Shown here: one piece after another, positions 1 through 8,990 of the stretch
Layout of the letters: each line of letters begins with the position of its first letter
How positions within the stretch are numbered: position 1 is the stretch's first letter
Assembly (NCBI GenBank): GCA_016712745.1
Contig: JADJQN010000001.1
Location: 434,001 to 498,000, forward strand
DNA length: 64,000 nucleotides
Origin: Sandaracinaceae bacterium
Lineage (GTDB): Bacteria; Myxococcota_A; Polyangia; Polyangiales; JADJQN01
Direction: 5' to 3'
Made by a program: the position numbers and the translations under genes
Notes under the pieces: model-generated
What the model saw: only the letters and a program-made list of their open reading frames with translations
Database searches by the model: none
What the model was told of the DNA's origin: nothing

Positions 1-2924
1 CGACGTCGTCGGCGGGATTAAATACGACCGAGAGCGGCGGCACAGCGACGTTTACTGTTTTGCTCGACTCCATGCCGTCAGCCGACGTCACCATCACGCT
101 CACGAGCAGCAATCTTGCCGAGGGCACCGTGGCTCCTGCATCGCTCACGTTCACTCCGCTCGACTGGAACATCGCCCAGACCGTCACGCTCACGGGCGTT
201 GACGATCCGGTTGCCGACGGCAGCCAACCTTACCAAGTGACGTTGCACGTGTCGGCTTCAGCCGATCCGGACTATCTGGCACTTGCCGATATCCTCGTGA
301 ATGTAAGCAACACCGACAACGAAACGCCGAGCATCACGGTGTCTCCGACGCTCGGCTTGTTGACGAACGAAAGCGGTGCCACCGCAACATTCACGATTGT
401 GCTCAGCTCGCAGCCTACGGCCGACGTCACAATTCCTGTCGCCTCGGACACGCCGAGCGAAGGTTCTGTCTCGCCGGCATTTGTGACGCTCACCGCAGCG
501 ACGTGGAACGTCCCGCAGCTGGTCACCGTTACGGGCGTCAACGATTCAATCGCCGATGGGTCTCGCGTCTTCAGTATCATCACGGGCGCAGCGACAAGCG
601 CCGACCTCAACTACGACGGCCAGAATCCCGACGACGTGCAAGTCACCAATGCCGATAACGACGTCGTCGGCATCACGGTTTCGCCGACCTCGATCGTTGC
701 GGCGGAGGGAGGCGCGCCAGGAACATTCACGCTCGCGCTCACATCGCAGCCGACCGCCGATGTCACGATTTCGCTGAGCATTCTCGACGGTTCGCAGGGC
801 ATGGCTTCCCCGGCTTCTCTCACGTTCACGCCGGCCGATTGGAACACTCCGCAGACCGTCACTGTCGTCGCCGTAAATGACCTTGTCGCTGACGGTAGCG
901 TAGTTGGATCGATCATCACGGAGGCCGCGACGAGCACTGATATGGGCTACAGCGGATTCGATCCGGCCAACGTGACCGTCACGTTCACCGACAACGATGT
1001 CGCGAGCGTCGTGGTCGCGCCGACGTCCGGTCTGACGACCAGCGAGGCTTTCGCATCAGCGATGTTCACCGTCGTGCTTACGTCCCAGCCCACGGCGGAC
1101 ATTACGGTCCCGCTCGCCAGCAACAACACGGCCGAGGGAACTGTGGCGCCGGCGATGCTCACGTTCACCGCGCTCAATTGGAACGTGCCCCAGGCCGTGA
1201 CGGTCACAGGTGCAAATGACAACATCGTCGACGGAACCGTCGCGTACACCGTCAGCGTCGGTCCCGCGATAAGCTCTGATCTCGTTTACAACGGCCTTAC
1301 CGCGAGCAGCGTTTCGCTGAGCAACTCCGACAACGACACGGGAGCCATCAGCGTCTCTCCGACATCCGGTCTCATGGTCACTGAAGCGGGCACAAGCGCC
1401 ACCTTTACCATCGTGCTCACCGTGCAAACCGCGGCGGATGTCACCGTCGGCTTGTCCGTGAACGACACAACGGAAGTGAGCATCTCGCCTTCGTCGGTGA
1501 CGTTCACAGCGTCCACCTGGAACGTGCCGCAGACGGTCACGGTGACGGGTGTTTCAGACGGCTTGTCGGATCTCGATCAGACGTGGATTGCTCTGACGGC
1601 AGCGTCGACGAGCACACTCGCCGGCTATAGCGGAATCAATCCTTCAGACGTGAGCGGGGTCACCCTCGACACCGACTCGCAGCGCTGCGTGAGCTGCGAC
1701 AATAGCTATGTGGCACGCGGCGGATTCGGTCCGCCTATCGGCATGACCTCCTTTCTCTCGCAGACGGGTCGTTACGTCGTATTCTTGAGCAACGCATCAA
1801 ACCTTGTGAGCGGCGACACCAATATGTCGACGGACGTGTTCGTGCGTGATCGCCAGACGGCGACGGTCTCGCGCGTCAATCTCACGAGCGCCGGGGCTGA
1901 ATCGCCGAGCGGCTGCAGCGCTGGCTACGCGAGCATCTCCTTGGACGGTCGCTATGTGGCGATGTCGTGTTCGTCCAATGATCTGGTCGCGGGCGACACC
2001 AATGGCGCGTACGACGTGTTTCTGCGTGACCGAACGCTCGGCACAACTGCGCGCGTTTCGCTTTCGGAAGCTGGAACGGAACTGACTGGCTTTAGCATCA
2101 CGCCGACAGTCTCCTCGGACGGCCGTTATGTCGCCTTCGTGTCTAACGCGAGCAACGCCGTCGCTGGCGATACCAACGGCATTCAGGATGTCTTCGTGCG
2201 CGACACGGTAAGCAACACCACAACACGCGCAACAATCACCAGCTCAGGTACGCAGGTGACTGGCGGCGGGACCATCTCCGGTTTAGTCATCTCAGCCAAC
2301 GGCCGCTACGTTGCGTTCGCGCACATCGCTTCGCTCGATGCTGCAGACACCAACGCCGTGGCCGACATCTACGTGCGCGATTTAACGATGGCGACCACTA
2401 CGCGTGTGTCGGTTGCCACGGGCGGCGGGCAAGCCACGGGCGGCGGCTCAACGTTCCCGTCGATTAGCCCGGACGGGCGCTACGTCTCGTTCCAGTCCAC
2501 GGCGACAAATTTGGTCATTGGCGACACGAACGCAGCCAGCGACATCTTCCTGCGGGACACCATGGGCGCCACGACGACGCGTGTGAGCATCAGCAATACG
2601 GGCGTTGAAGGCACGGGCGCAAGTACGATGTCGTCGGTATCGGACGATGGCCGATACGTCGCCTTCGTTTCGCTAGCGGCAAACCTCATCGCGACCGACA
2701 CCGATGGCTTCCTCGATCTCTTCGTGCGCGACAACACGAATAGCACGACAAAGCTCATCTCGCGCACGTTGCTCGGCGCGCTGCCCAATGCAGCCGTGCT
2801 TAGCTCCTACGCGATCGGAATCGCTGGAAACGGCTCGGTGGCCGCATTTACCTCGAACGCGACCAACCTCATTTCGAACGATCTGAATGTGGGCTCGGAC
2901 GTCTTTGCCGTGCCGGCGCCTTGA
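1..2924 (+). CDS. Calx-beta-like repeat and beta-propeller surface protein (5' partial)
   Basis: The reading frame is open to the left edge (codons from base 3), so the true start and any signal peptide lie outside the window. The visible part has about five tandem repeats of roughly 113 residues up to about base 1680. Each has a SQPTADVT-type strand, a W-N-x-P-Q-x-V-T-V-T-G core and an N-x-D-N-D end, typical of Calx-beta-like adhesive repeats; the first is cut by the edge. Bases 1735-2924 encode seven blades with the motif S-x-D-G-R-Y-V-A-F followed by D-x-F-V-R-D, as in TolB/PD40-type propellers, so a closed seven-bladed propeller is likely. Function is probably extracellular binding or adhesion; no catalytic motif is seen. 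Repeat types are certain, biological role is inference. Confidence 0.9.
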   Translation, partial: TSSAGLNTTESGGTATFTVLLDSMPSADVTITLTSSNLAEGTVAPASLTFTPLDWNIAQTVTLTGVDDPVADGSQPYQVTLHVSASADPDYLALADILVNVSNTDNETPSITVSPTLGLLTNESGATATFTIVLSSQPTADVTIPVASDTPSEGSVSPAFVTLTAATWNVPQLVTVTGVNDSIADGSRVFSIITGAATSADLNYDGQNPDDVQVTNADNDVVGITVSPTSIVAAEGGAPGTFTLALTSQPTADVTISLSILDGSQGMASPASLTFTPADWNTPQTVTVVAVNDLVADGSVVGSIITEAATSTDMGYSGFDPANVTVTFTDNDVASVVVAPTSGLTTSEAFASAMFTVVLTSQPTADITVPLASNNTAEGTVAPAMLTFTALNWNVPQAVTVTGANDNIVDGTVAYTVSVGPAISSDLVYNGLTASSVSLSNSDNDTGAISVSPTSGLMVTEAGTSATFTIVLTVQTAADVTVGLSVNDTTEVSISPSSVTFTASTWNVPQTVTVTGVSDGLSDLDQTWIALTAASTSTLAGYSGINPSDVSGVTLDTDSQRCVSCDNSYVARGGFGPPIGMTSFLSQTGRYVVFLSNASNLVSGDTNMSTDVFVRDRQTATVSRVNLTSAGAESPSGCSAGYASISLDGRYVAMSCSSNDLVAGDTNGAYDVFLRDRTLGTTARVSLSEAGTELTGFSITPTVSSDGRYVAFVSNASNAVAGDTNGIQDVFVRDTVSNTTTRATITSSGTQVTGGGTISGLVISANGRYVAFAHIASLDAADTNAVADIYVRDLTMATTTRVSVATGGGQATGGGSTFPSISPDGRYVSFQSTATNLVIGDTNAASDIFLRDTMGATTTRVSISNTGVEGTGASTMSSVSDDGRYVAFVSLAANLIATDTDGFLDLFVRDNTNSTTKLISRTLLGALPNAAVLSSYAIGIAGNGSVAAFTSNATNLISNDLNVGSDVFAVPAP

Positions 2925-2991
2925 TCGGACGCACGACGTTAAATCACGCGACGTTCCGTCACTGAGCGCTGTACACGCGTCCTTGCGCGCG

Positions 2992-2997
2992 TATTAT
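2992..2997 (+). promoter_or_regulatory. Candidate -10 element TATTAT
   Basis: TATTAT lies eight bases before the ATG at 3006, and no purine-rich ribosome binding site fits between them. The predicted transcript start would fall at or next to the ATG, so a leaderless mRNA is possible. No good -35 hexamer is visible. Confidence 0.35.
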
Positions 2998-3005
2998 TCG
3001 CGCCC

Positions 3006-3908
3006 ATGAAACTCCGAGTCACCTTCCTTCTTGCGTTCGCCCTTTTCGTTGTCGGTTGTGCGGAGAGCACGGAGCTCACTGACGATGGCGGCGTCGCGGG
3101 CGGAGCGGACGCCGGGCCGCGAAACGACAGCGGCATGAGCGCGGACCTGGGTGCCTCCGTGGATTTGGGCGCGCCAGTCGACAGCGGTGCCTCCGTTGAC
3201 CTCGGCGCGAGCATCGACGCAGGACCTACGCCGGTAGACGCGGGCTCAACGATGGACTCGGGAACACCGGGCACCGATAGCGGCCTTGCGCGTCCTGACG
3301 GCGCCATTCTTCCTCCGGTAGATGCCGGCAATCCGTTTGGCGACGCTGGGGCGCTAGGCGAGCCGGCGTGGGTTCCCGTTGACGTACGCACCAGCGGCTC
3401 GTGCGACGCTCTTACAGCGTGCGGCGGGGAACTCGTAGGCACGTGGGACGTAACCAGCGCCTGCATTGCCCTTCCACTGGGTACGCTCACCACGGCATGC
3501 CCGGCAGCGATGATCACCTACGCTGGTGGCATGGCTCGTGGTCGTACCACTTTCGACGCAACCACTGTGAGTCGCCTCGCGCAATCGCAGGTCGAGGTGG
3601 ACATGTTCGTGCCCGCAAGCTGCGCCACCTTTGTGGGCGGCTGCACCGCGGTCGCTGGCTTCCTCAGCATGGCTGCTCCCGACTCGACGTGCATCGACGA
3701 CGGGGACGGAAACTGCAACTGCGCAGCGCGCCAAGTCAGCGACATCGACAACACGGACACATACACGCGGACCGACACCGAGATCGTTACTGGCGGGGGA
3801 AAGACCTACGAGTATTGCCGCACCGATGACTCGTTTACGTATCAGGACACGACCGCTGGCTCGGCGATGTCGCGCGAGCCTGGCATCATCACCCTCGGAA
3901 TGCGCTGA
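3006..3908 (+). CDS. Lipoprotein with Asp/Ala/Ser linker and Cys-rich C-terminal domain
   Basis: This 300-residue protein starts with a signal peptide and a lipobox ending VVGC at about residue 18, so it should be a lipid-anchored exported protein. Residues about 22-115 are a low-complexity linker rich in D-S-G and D-L-G units. The C-terminal 165 residues form a domain with many cysteines (a CGGELVGTWDV motif near the start, then several C-x-C and paired cysteines) that could be disulfide-bonded outside the cell. I do not recognise an enzymatic motif. The ATG is chosen because the lipoprotein signal begins there and no upstream in-frame start is needed. The neighbouring upstream gene also encodes a surface protein. 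Confidence 0.85.
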   Translation: MKLRVTFLLAFALFVVGCAESTELTDDGGVAGGADAGPRNDSGMSADLGASVDLGAPVDSGASVDLGASIDAGPTPVDAGSTMDSGTPGTDSGLARPDGAILPPVDAGNPFGDAGALGEPAWVPVDVRTSGSCDALTACGGELVGTWDVTSACIALPLGTLTTACPAAMITYAGGMARGRTTFDATTVSRLAQSQVEVDMFVPASCATFVGGCTAVAGFLSMAAPDSTCIDDGDGNCNCAARQVSDIDNTDTYTRTDTEIVTGGGKTYEYCRTDDSFTYQDTTAGSAMSREPGIITLGMR

Positions 3909-4002
3909 TTCCGCCGCTCCCAGGCCTAGTCTTTCGACATTGCAGGCCTTCTGGCTTTGTGGGGCGTGACGTACACTCGGGGCGCCCCATAGAGAGAAGC
4001 CG

Positions 4003-4323
4003 ATGGCCTTCGAGAATGACTCCGACAACGCCGTAATCACGCGGACGAAGACCGAAAAGAAGGTAAAGAAACCACCTCTTTACAAGGTCATGCTTCACAA
4101 CGATCCGTACACAACCCGCGAATTCGTCGTGGAAGTGCTGCGTGACGTCTTTCATCGCAGCGAATCGGAGTCCATCCAAATCATGCTGCACGTACATAAC
4201 AACGGCATTGGTGTCGCGGGGGTCTACCCATTCGAGGTCGCGGAGACCAAGATCCAAACCGTTGAGAAACTAGCCCGGGAGTACGAGTTCCCTCTCAGGC
4301 TAACCATGGAAGCGGAGGACTGA
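4003..4323 (+). CDS. clpS: ATP-dependent Clp protease adaptor ClpS
   Basis: ClpS binds proteins with destabilising N-terminal residues (Leu, Phe, Tyr, Trp) and delivers them to ClpA-ClpP. At 106 residues it has the usual family length. The core shows YKVMLHNDPYTT, the N-degron pocket region, followed by a helix with MLHVHNNGIGVAGVYPFEVAETK-like residues that contact the ClpA N-domain. A basic, flexible N-terminal extension (residues about 12-24) precedes the fold. The ATG follows a purine-rich AGAGAGAAG stretch. The stop codon is two bases from the clpA start, and the operon continues to aat, so the whole N-end-rule set is co-transcribed. Confidence 0.97.
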   Translation: MAFENDSDNAVITRTKTEKKVKKPPLYKVMLHNDPYTTREFVVEVLRDVFHRSESESIQIMLHVHNNGIGVAGVYPFEVAETKIQTVEKLAREYEFPLRLTMEAED

Positions 4324-4325
4324 GA

Positions 4326-6602
4326 GTGCCGAGTCCGATGATCGCGAAAGAACTGCAAGCCGCGTTGAAGCATGCCTTCGACGAAGCCACGCGTATGCGC
4401 CACGAGTACGTGACGCTCGAGCACTTGCTGCTTGCCCTGCTGAAAGATCCTCGCGCTAGTAAGGGTCTCGTCGCTTGCGGCGCAGACCTTGTGCGCTTGC
4501 GTAAAGGTCTATTGGACTTTCTGGACGAGACAATGCCGAAGGTTCCGGAGTCGGCGGAGCTCCATCCGCAGACCACCGTGGGCGTCGAACGCGTTTTGCA
4601 ACGCGCGGCCATCCACGTCATGTCGTCCGATCAGGAGGTGATCGACGGCGGCAACGTGCTCGTGCAGATGTTCAAGGAAGAAGAAAGCCACGCGGTCTTC
4701 TTGCTCGATCAAGAAGACATCAAGCCCTTCGACTTGAAGCAGTACTTCTCGCATGGCGTTTCGCCGGACGGCGCAACAGACGATGATGAGGACGAAGAAG
4801 GCGCGACCACTGCGGGCGAAGACGAAGATGGCGACGCGCCTACGCCGAAGGATCCCCTTAAGGCTTACACCGTGGATTTGAACGCCGAGGCCGCAGCGGG
4901 GCGCATCGATCCTCTGATCGGTCGCAGCGACGAGCTCACGCGGACGGTCCAGGTGCTCTGTCGTCGTCGCAAGAATAACCCCATTTTCGTGGGCGAGCCG
5001 GGCGTTGGCAAAACGGCCATCGTCGAAGGCCTGGCGCTCCACATTCACGACGGCAACGTGCCGGACGTGCTCAAGGGCGCGACTGTCTACTCGCTCGACA
5101 TGGGCGCGTTGCTCGCCGGCACGAAGTTTCGCGGTCAGTTCGAAGAGCGTCTGAAGGGCGTGATCAAGAAGCTCGAAGAGCATCCCGACGCGATTCTCTT
5201 CATCGATGAGATTCACACCATTGTTGGCGCGGGCGCGGTGTCCGGCGGTTCGATGGACGCGTCGAATATTCTAAAGCCTGCGTTGGCCTCGGGCCGTCTG
5301 CGCTGTATTGGCTCGACGACCTATCAAGAGTTCAAAGGCAGCTTCGATCGCGACCGGGCGCTGGCGCGCCGCTTTCAAAAGATCGATGTTGGCGAGCCCA
5401 GCGTTGCCGAAACGGTGCTCATCCTCGAAGGCCTCCGCAAGAAGTACGAGGAGCATCATGGAATTACCTACGAGACGGGCGCCTTGGAAGCCGCGGCCAA
5501 GCTCGCGAGCATTCATTTGAATGACCGCATGCTGCCCGACAAGGCCATCGACGTCATCGACGAAGCGGGCGCGCTGATTCGCCTGCGCGGAAAATCGAAA
5601 GTCGTCACCATTCACGACATTGAGCACGTCGTCAGCAAGATGGGTCGCATCCCCGAGAAGACCGTGAATTCCAAGGAAAGCGACAAGCTCGCCAATGTTG
5701 AAACTGAGCTCAAAAACGTTATTTTTGGGCAGGACGAAGCCGTTACGCAGCTGGCGGCCAGTATCAAACTCTCACGCGCTGGGCTGCGTTCGCCCGAGAA
5801 GCCCATCGGCTCCTTCTTGTTCTCCGGTCCAACGGGCGTTGGCAAAACTGAGCTCGCGAAGCAGCTCGCCAAGGTGCTCGGCGTCGAGTTCTTGCGCTTC
5901 GACATGAGTGAGTACTCGGAGCGACACACCGTGTCTCGCCTGATTGGCGCTCCGCCTGGTTATGTCGGTTTTGACCAAGGCGGGCTACTCACGGATCAGG
6001 TTCGTAAGCATCCGCACTCGGTGGTCGTTCTCGACGAAATCGAGAAGGCGCATCCCGACCTTTTCAATATTCTGCTGCAGGTGATGGACCACGCCACCTT
6101 GACCGACAACAACGGTCGCAAAGCCGACTTCCGCAACGTGATTTTGATTCTCACGACGAACGCTGGCGCACGTGAGATCGGCTCTAAGAGCATCGGTTTT
6201 GGCGGTTCGGGTGCCGAGGTGGACAGTTCCAAAGCGAAGGCGGCCATCGAGCGCACCTTCACGCCCGAGTTCCGCAATCGCATCGACGCCTGGATCCTAT
6301 TCAAGGGCTTGCCGCCGGAAGTGATCTTGAAAGTCGTCGACAAGGAAATCGGACTTCTTCAGGCGACGCTCGAAGAGAAGAACGTGCAGCTCACGCTCAC
6401 CAAACAAGCGCGTGAATGGATGGCCGAGCATGACTACGATCCGGCTTTTGGCGCACGGCCTATGGCGCATCTGGTGAAGGATCAGCTCAAAAAGAAGCTA
6501 GCGGACGCCCTGCTCTTCGGAGCGTTGAAGAATGGCGGCAAAGTTCAAGCGGTTGTTTCGACCGACGAGAAGTCGATTGAGCTAAAGTTCGACGGTGAGT
6601 AG
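4326..6602 (+). CDS. clpA: ATP-dependent Clp protease ATP-binding subunit ClpA
   Basis: ClpA is the hexameric AAA+ unfoldase that feeds substrates into ClpP. The protein is 758 residues, as in Escherichia coli. It has a Clp N-domain (about 5-145), an acidic linker (about 148-172), and two AAA+ modules: Walker A GEPGVGKT near residue 223 with FIDEIH near 290, and Walker A GPTGVGKT near 501 with VLDEIEKAHPD near 565. An IGF tripeptide near 623 is the expected ClpP-docking loop. The GTG start is supported by GGAGG at 4314-4318, seven bases upstream; an in-frame ATG at 4338 is a weaker alternative. It sits directly after clpS. No clpP is in the window. Confidence 0.97.
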   Translation: MPSPMIAKELQAALKHAFDEATRMRHEYVTLEHLLLALLKDPRASKGLVACGADLVRLRKGLLDFLDETMPKVPESAELHPQTTVGVERVLQRAAIHVMSSDQEVIDGGNVLVQMFKEEESHAVFLLDQEDIKPFDLKQYFSHGVSPDGATDDDEDEEGATTAGEDEDGDAPTPKDPLKAYTVDLNAEAAAGRIDPLIGRSDELTRTVQVLCRRRKNNPIFVGEPGVGKTAIVEGLALHIHDGNVPDVLKGATVYSLDMGALLAGTKFRGQFEERLKGVIKKLEEHPDAILFIDEIHTIVGAGAVSGGSMDASNILKPALASGRLRCIGSTTYQEFKGSFDRDRALARRFQKIDVGEPSVAETVLILEGLRKKYEEHHGITYETGALEAAAKLASIHLNDRMLPDKAIDVIDEAGALIRLRGKSKVVTIHDIEHVVSKMGRIPEKTVNSKESDKLANVETELKNVIFGQDEAVTQLAASIKLSRAGLRSPEKPIGSFLFSGPTGVGKTELAKQLAKVLGVEFLRFDMSEYSERHTVSRLIGAPPGYVGFDQGGLLTDQVRKHPHSVVVLDEIEKAHPDLFNILLQVMDHATLTDNNGRKADFRNVILILTTNAGAREIGSKSIGFGGSGAEVDSSKAKAAIERTFTPEFRNRIDAWILFKGLPPEVILKVVDKEIGLLQATLEEKNVQLTLTKQAREWMAEHDYDPAFGARPMAHLVKDQLKKKLADALLFGALKNGGKVQAVVSTDEKSIELKFDGE

Positions 6603-8193
6603 CGAGGGCTTCGACACCGACTTTCTGGTCATCGGCAGCGGCTTTGGCGGGTCGGTCAGCGCGCTACGCTTGATCGAAAAAGGTTATAGCGTGCACGTCA
6701 TCGAGGCCGGCAAGCGCTGGGCTCAAGAAGACTTCCCGAAGACGAATTGGAATTTGCGTAAATACCTCTGGATGCCCGCGCTGCGCTTTTACGGCATTCA
6801 GAAGATCACACTCCTGCGAAACGTGATGGTGCTCTCGGGCGCAGGCGTCGGCGGCGGATCGCTCGTCTACGCGAACACATTGCTCGTGCCGCCCAAGGCA
6901 TTTTTCGATGACCCGCGATGGAGCGGACTCGATGAGTGGCAAGCGGGGCTCGCGCCGCACTACGAGACGGCCAAGCGCATGTTGGGAGCGTCTCCGTCCA
7001 AGTTCCTAGGTCCGGGCGACAAAGCGCTGCGCGAAATCGCGGACGAGATGGGACGCGGCGAGACATTTCACCAACCGAGCGTCGCGGTTTATTTCGGCGA
7101 GCCCAACAAGACGGTGCCCGATCCGTTTTTTGGCGGCGAAGGCCCCGAGCGCACCGGTTGCAACTTTTGCGGCGGCTGCATGGTGGGCTGTCGGTTCGGC
7201 GCAAAGAACACGCTCGACAAAAACTACCTCTACCTCGCCGAGAAACGCGGCGCGGTCGTTCACGCGGAACGCACCGTCGAACGCGTCGAGCCCTTGCCCG
7301 GCGGTGGCTACGCAGTTCACATCGTTCGAACGACCGCCTTCTTTCGGAGCGCGACACGACGCGTGATGAAAGCGCGCAACGTCGTTTTCGCCGGCGGCGT
7401 CATGGGAACGGTGAAACTTTTGCTCGAGCAACGCGCAAGCGGCGCACTTCCCGAGCTTTCGGCACGTCTTGGCGAGTATGTGCGCACCAACAGCGAGGCC
7501 ATCGTCGGCGTCGTATCCCGCTCGAGCAGCGAGGACCATAGTCGCGGCGTCGCGATTACTTCGGGCTTTCATCCCGACGACCACACCCACATCGAAGTCG
7601 TGCGCTACGGCGACGGACAAGACGCGATGGGCCGCTTAGCCACGTTGATGGTCGACGGTGGGCGCGGACGACTCCGCCGGTTCTTTGCATGGTTGGGAGA
7701 GATCGCGAAGCACCCGATCGATTTTTTGCGATCGTTCAAGCCGTGGGGTTGGGCCAAGCGTACGACAATCCTTCTTGTGATGCAGACCGTCGACAACCAC
7801 ATGCGCATGAAACTTCGCCGCCCGTGGTGGTGGCCCTTTCAACAGCGTCTCGACACCACGATTCCGGATGGCCAAGTGAAGCCGCCAACCTATCTCCCCG
7901 TTGCCAATCTCACGGCGCGCAAGATGGCCGCGCGCGTTGATGGCGTCGCGGTCGGCGCGATCAACGAAGCCTTTCTCGATGTGCCGACCACCGCGCACAT
8001 TCTCGGCGGCTGCCCGATGGGCCGCACCAAGGACGAGGGCGTGATCAATGCCAATCACGAAGTCCATGGCTATCCCGGTCTCTATGTTTGCGACGGCTCG
8101 GCGATATCGGCAAACCTCGGGGTAAATCCCTCGCTCACGATTTGCGCTCTCACCGAGCGGGCCATGTCGCATATCCCGTCAAAGAGCGTCTAG
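6595..8193 (+). CDS. GMC-family (cholesterol oxidase-like) flavoprotein oxidoreductase
   Basis: This 532-residue protein begins with an FAD-binding Rossmann motif (G14-S-G-F-G-G19) and acidic E37 at the end of strand 2, and ends with the GMC C-terminal signature around HILGGCPMG and the dinucleotide-like NLGVNPSLT segment. The family oxidises alcohols or sterols using FAD; the substrate is unknown. A cluster C189-x2-C192-x2-C195-x3-C199 (CNFCGGCMVGC) has the spacing of a ferredoxin-type 4Fe-4S site, suggesting an electron-transfer version rather than a plain oxidase. No signal peptide is present. The GTG start overlaps the end of clpA by eight bases and its stop overlaps the aat start, so it is an integral operon member, which is unexpected for its role. 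Confidence 0.9.
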   Translation: MSSEGFDTDFLVIGSGFGGSVSALRLIEKGYSVHVIEAGKRWAQEDFPKTNWNLRKYLWMPALRFYGIQKITLLRNVMVLSGAGVGGGSLVYANTLLVPPKAFFDDPRWSGLDEWQAGLAPHYETAKRMLGASPSKFLGPGDKALREIADEMGRGETFHQPSVAVYFGEPNKTVPDPFFGGEGPERTGCNFCGGCMVGCRFGAKNTLDKNYLYLAEKRGAVVHAERTVERVEPLPGGGYAVHIVRTTAFFRSATRRVMKARNVVFAGGVMGTVKLLLEQRASGALPELSARLGEYVRTNSEAIVGVVSRSSSEDHSRGVAITSGFHPDDHTHIEVVRYGDGQDAMGRLATLMVDGGRGRLRRFFAWLGEIAKHPIDFLRSFKPWGWAKRTTILLVMQTVDNHMRMKLRRPWWWPFQQRLDTTIPDGQVKPPTYLPVANLTARKMAARVDGVAVGAINEAFLDVPTTAHILGGCPMGRTKDEGVINANHEVHGYPGLYVCDGSAISANLGVNPSLTICALTERAMSHIPSKSV

Positions 8194-8915
8194 TGCCGAT
8201 TTACAAGCTCACCGACGAGCTAGTCTTTCCCCCCCCGGAAGGAGCATCTCGCGAAGGCATTGTGGCGATTGGGGGCGACGCGTGGCCCGATCGCCTCTTG
8301 CTCGCCTACGCGCAGGGAATTTTCCCTTGGCCCTCCGATGGCTTGCCGCTCTTGTGGTTTTCGCCCAATCCGCGGTTCGTGTTGGTCCCGAAGGACGCGC
8401 ACGTCTCGCGTTCGCTCGCGAAGACGATTCGGCGCGGCGAATACGAAGTTCGCGTCGATACTGCTTTCGATGAGGTGATGACGGCGTGCGCGCAAGCACC
8501 TCGTCCAGGGCAGGATGGCACGTGGATCACGGACGAGCTACGTGCGGGATACGGCGAGCTTCATCGCCTTGGCTATGCGCACAGCATCGAGACGTGGCGC
8601 GGCGGCGAGCTCGTCGGTGGTTTGTACGGAGTGTCGCTCGGCCGCGGTTTTTTCGGCGAATCGATGTTCGCCCATGCGCCTGATGCGTCGAAAGTGGCGA
8701 CCGTCGCGCTGCTTGGCAATTTGCGTGCGTGGGATTTCGCGTTCATCGACTGCCAGGTGCGCACCGACCATCTCGAACGCTTTGGGGCGCGAAATTGGCC
8801 GCGCAAAGAATTCCTAGCGCACCTTCGCGAGGCTCTCACCCATGAGACCAAACGCGGCCCCTGGCGATTCGACCTCACCCCCGCCCAAATAATGGGGACG
8901 TTCCCCTTTTCCTGA
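8193..8915 (+). CDS. aat: Leucyl/phenylalanyl-tRNA--protein transferase
   Basis: Aat transfers Leu or Phe from aminoacyl-tRNA to N-terminal Arg or Lys of proteins, creating degrons read by ClpS. I place the start at the GTG at 8193, which shares its first base with the upstream TAG; this gives IYKLTDELVFPPP at the N-terminus and about 240 residues, close to the usual 230-240. Family motifs are clear: GIFPWPSDG, LLWFSPNPR, HVSRSLAK, TWITDELRAGYGELHR, GLYGVSLGRGFFGESMF. An open frame extends upstream to 8088 but lies inside the oxidoreductase gene. The last seven codons, from 8892, are made by an inverted repeat element, so the native C-terminus seems to have been replaced by MGTFPFS. Confidence 0.95.
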   Translation: MPIYKLTDELVFPPPEGASREGIVAIGGDAWPDRLLLAYAQGIFPWPSDGLPLLWFSPNPRFVLVPKDAHVSRSLAKTIRRGEYEVRVDTAFDEVMTACAQAPRPGQDGTWITDELRAGYGELHRLGYAHSIETWRGGELVGGLYGVSLGRGFFGESMFAHAPDASKVATVALLGNLRAWDFAFIDCQVRTDHLERFGARNWPRKEFLAHLREALTHETKRGPWRFDLTPAQIMGTFPFS

Positions 8916-8990
8916 GCAGCTCGCACGAAAAGGGGACGTTCCCCTTTTCAGCGCTCGCCAAATCGGGAAAAAGGGGAACGTCCCCTTTAA
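8891..8990. repeat. Three copies of a GGGGACGTTCCCC inverted-repeat element
   Basis: The core GGGGACGTTCCCC flanked by A and T runs occurs at 8894-8906, 8932-8944 and, in opposite orientation (GGGGAACGTCCCC), at 8973-8985. Each core is a near-perfect palindrome, and copies 2 and 3 could also pair with each other over about 20 bases. Copy 1 supplies the last seven codons of aat; copy 3 contains the TAA stop of the convergent chitosanase-like gene. The cluster could act as a bidirectional terminator. Its form resembles REP-type elements mobilised by Y1 (RAYT) transposases, but no transposase is present here. Confidence 0.85.

Noticed and set aside
3354..4040. Antisense frame over the lipoprotein and clpS start
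   Set aside because: It overlaps two better supported genes and has no recognisable domain.
4326..4340. ATG at 4338 as the clpA start
   Set aside because: The GTG at 4326 has GGAGG at seven bases, while the ATG would be 19 bases from it.
8088..8192. N-terminal extension of aat
   Set aside because: The extra 35 residues are translated from the end of the oxidoreductase gene in another frame; the GTG at 8193 fits the family start.
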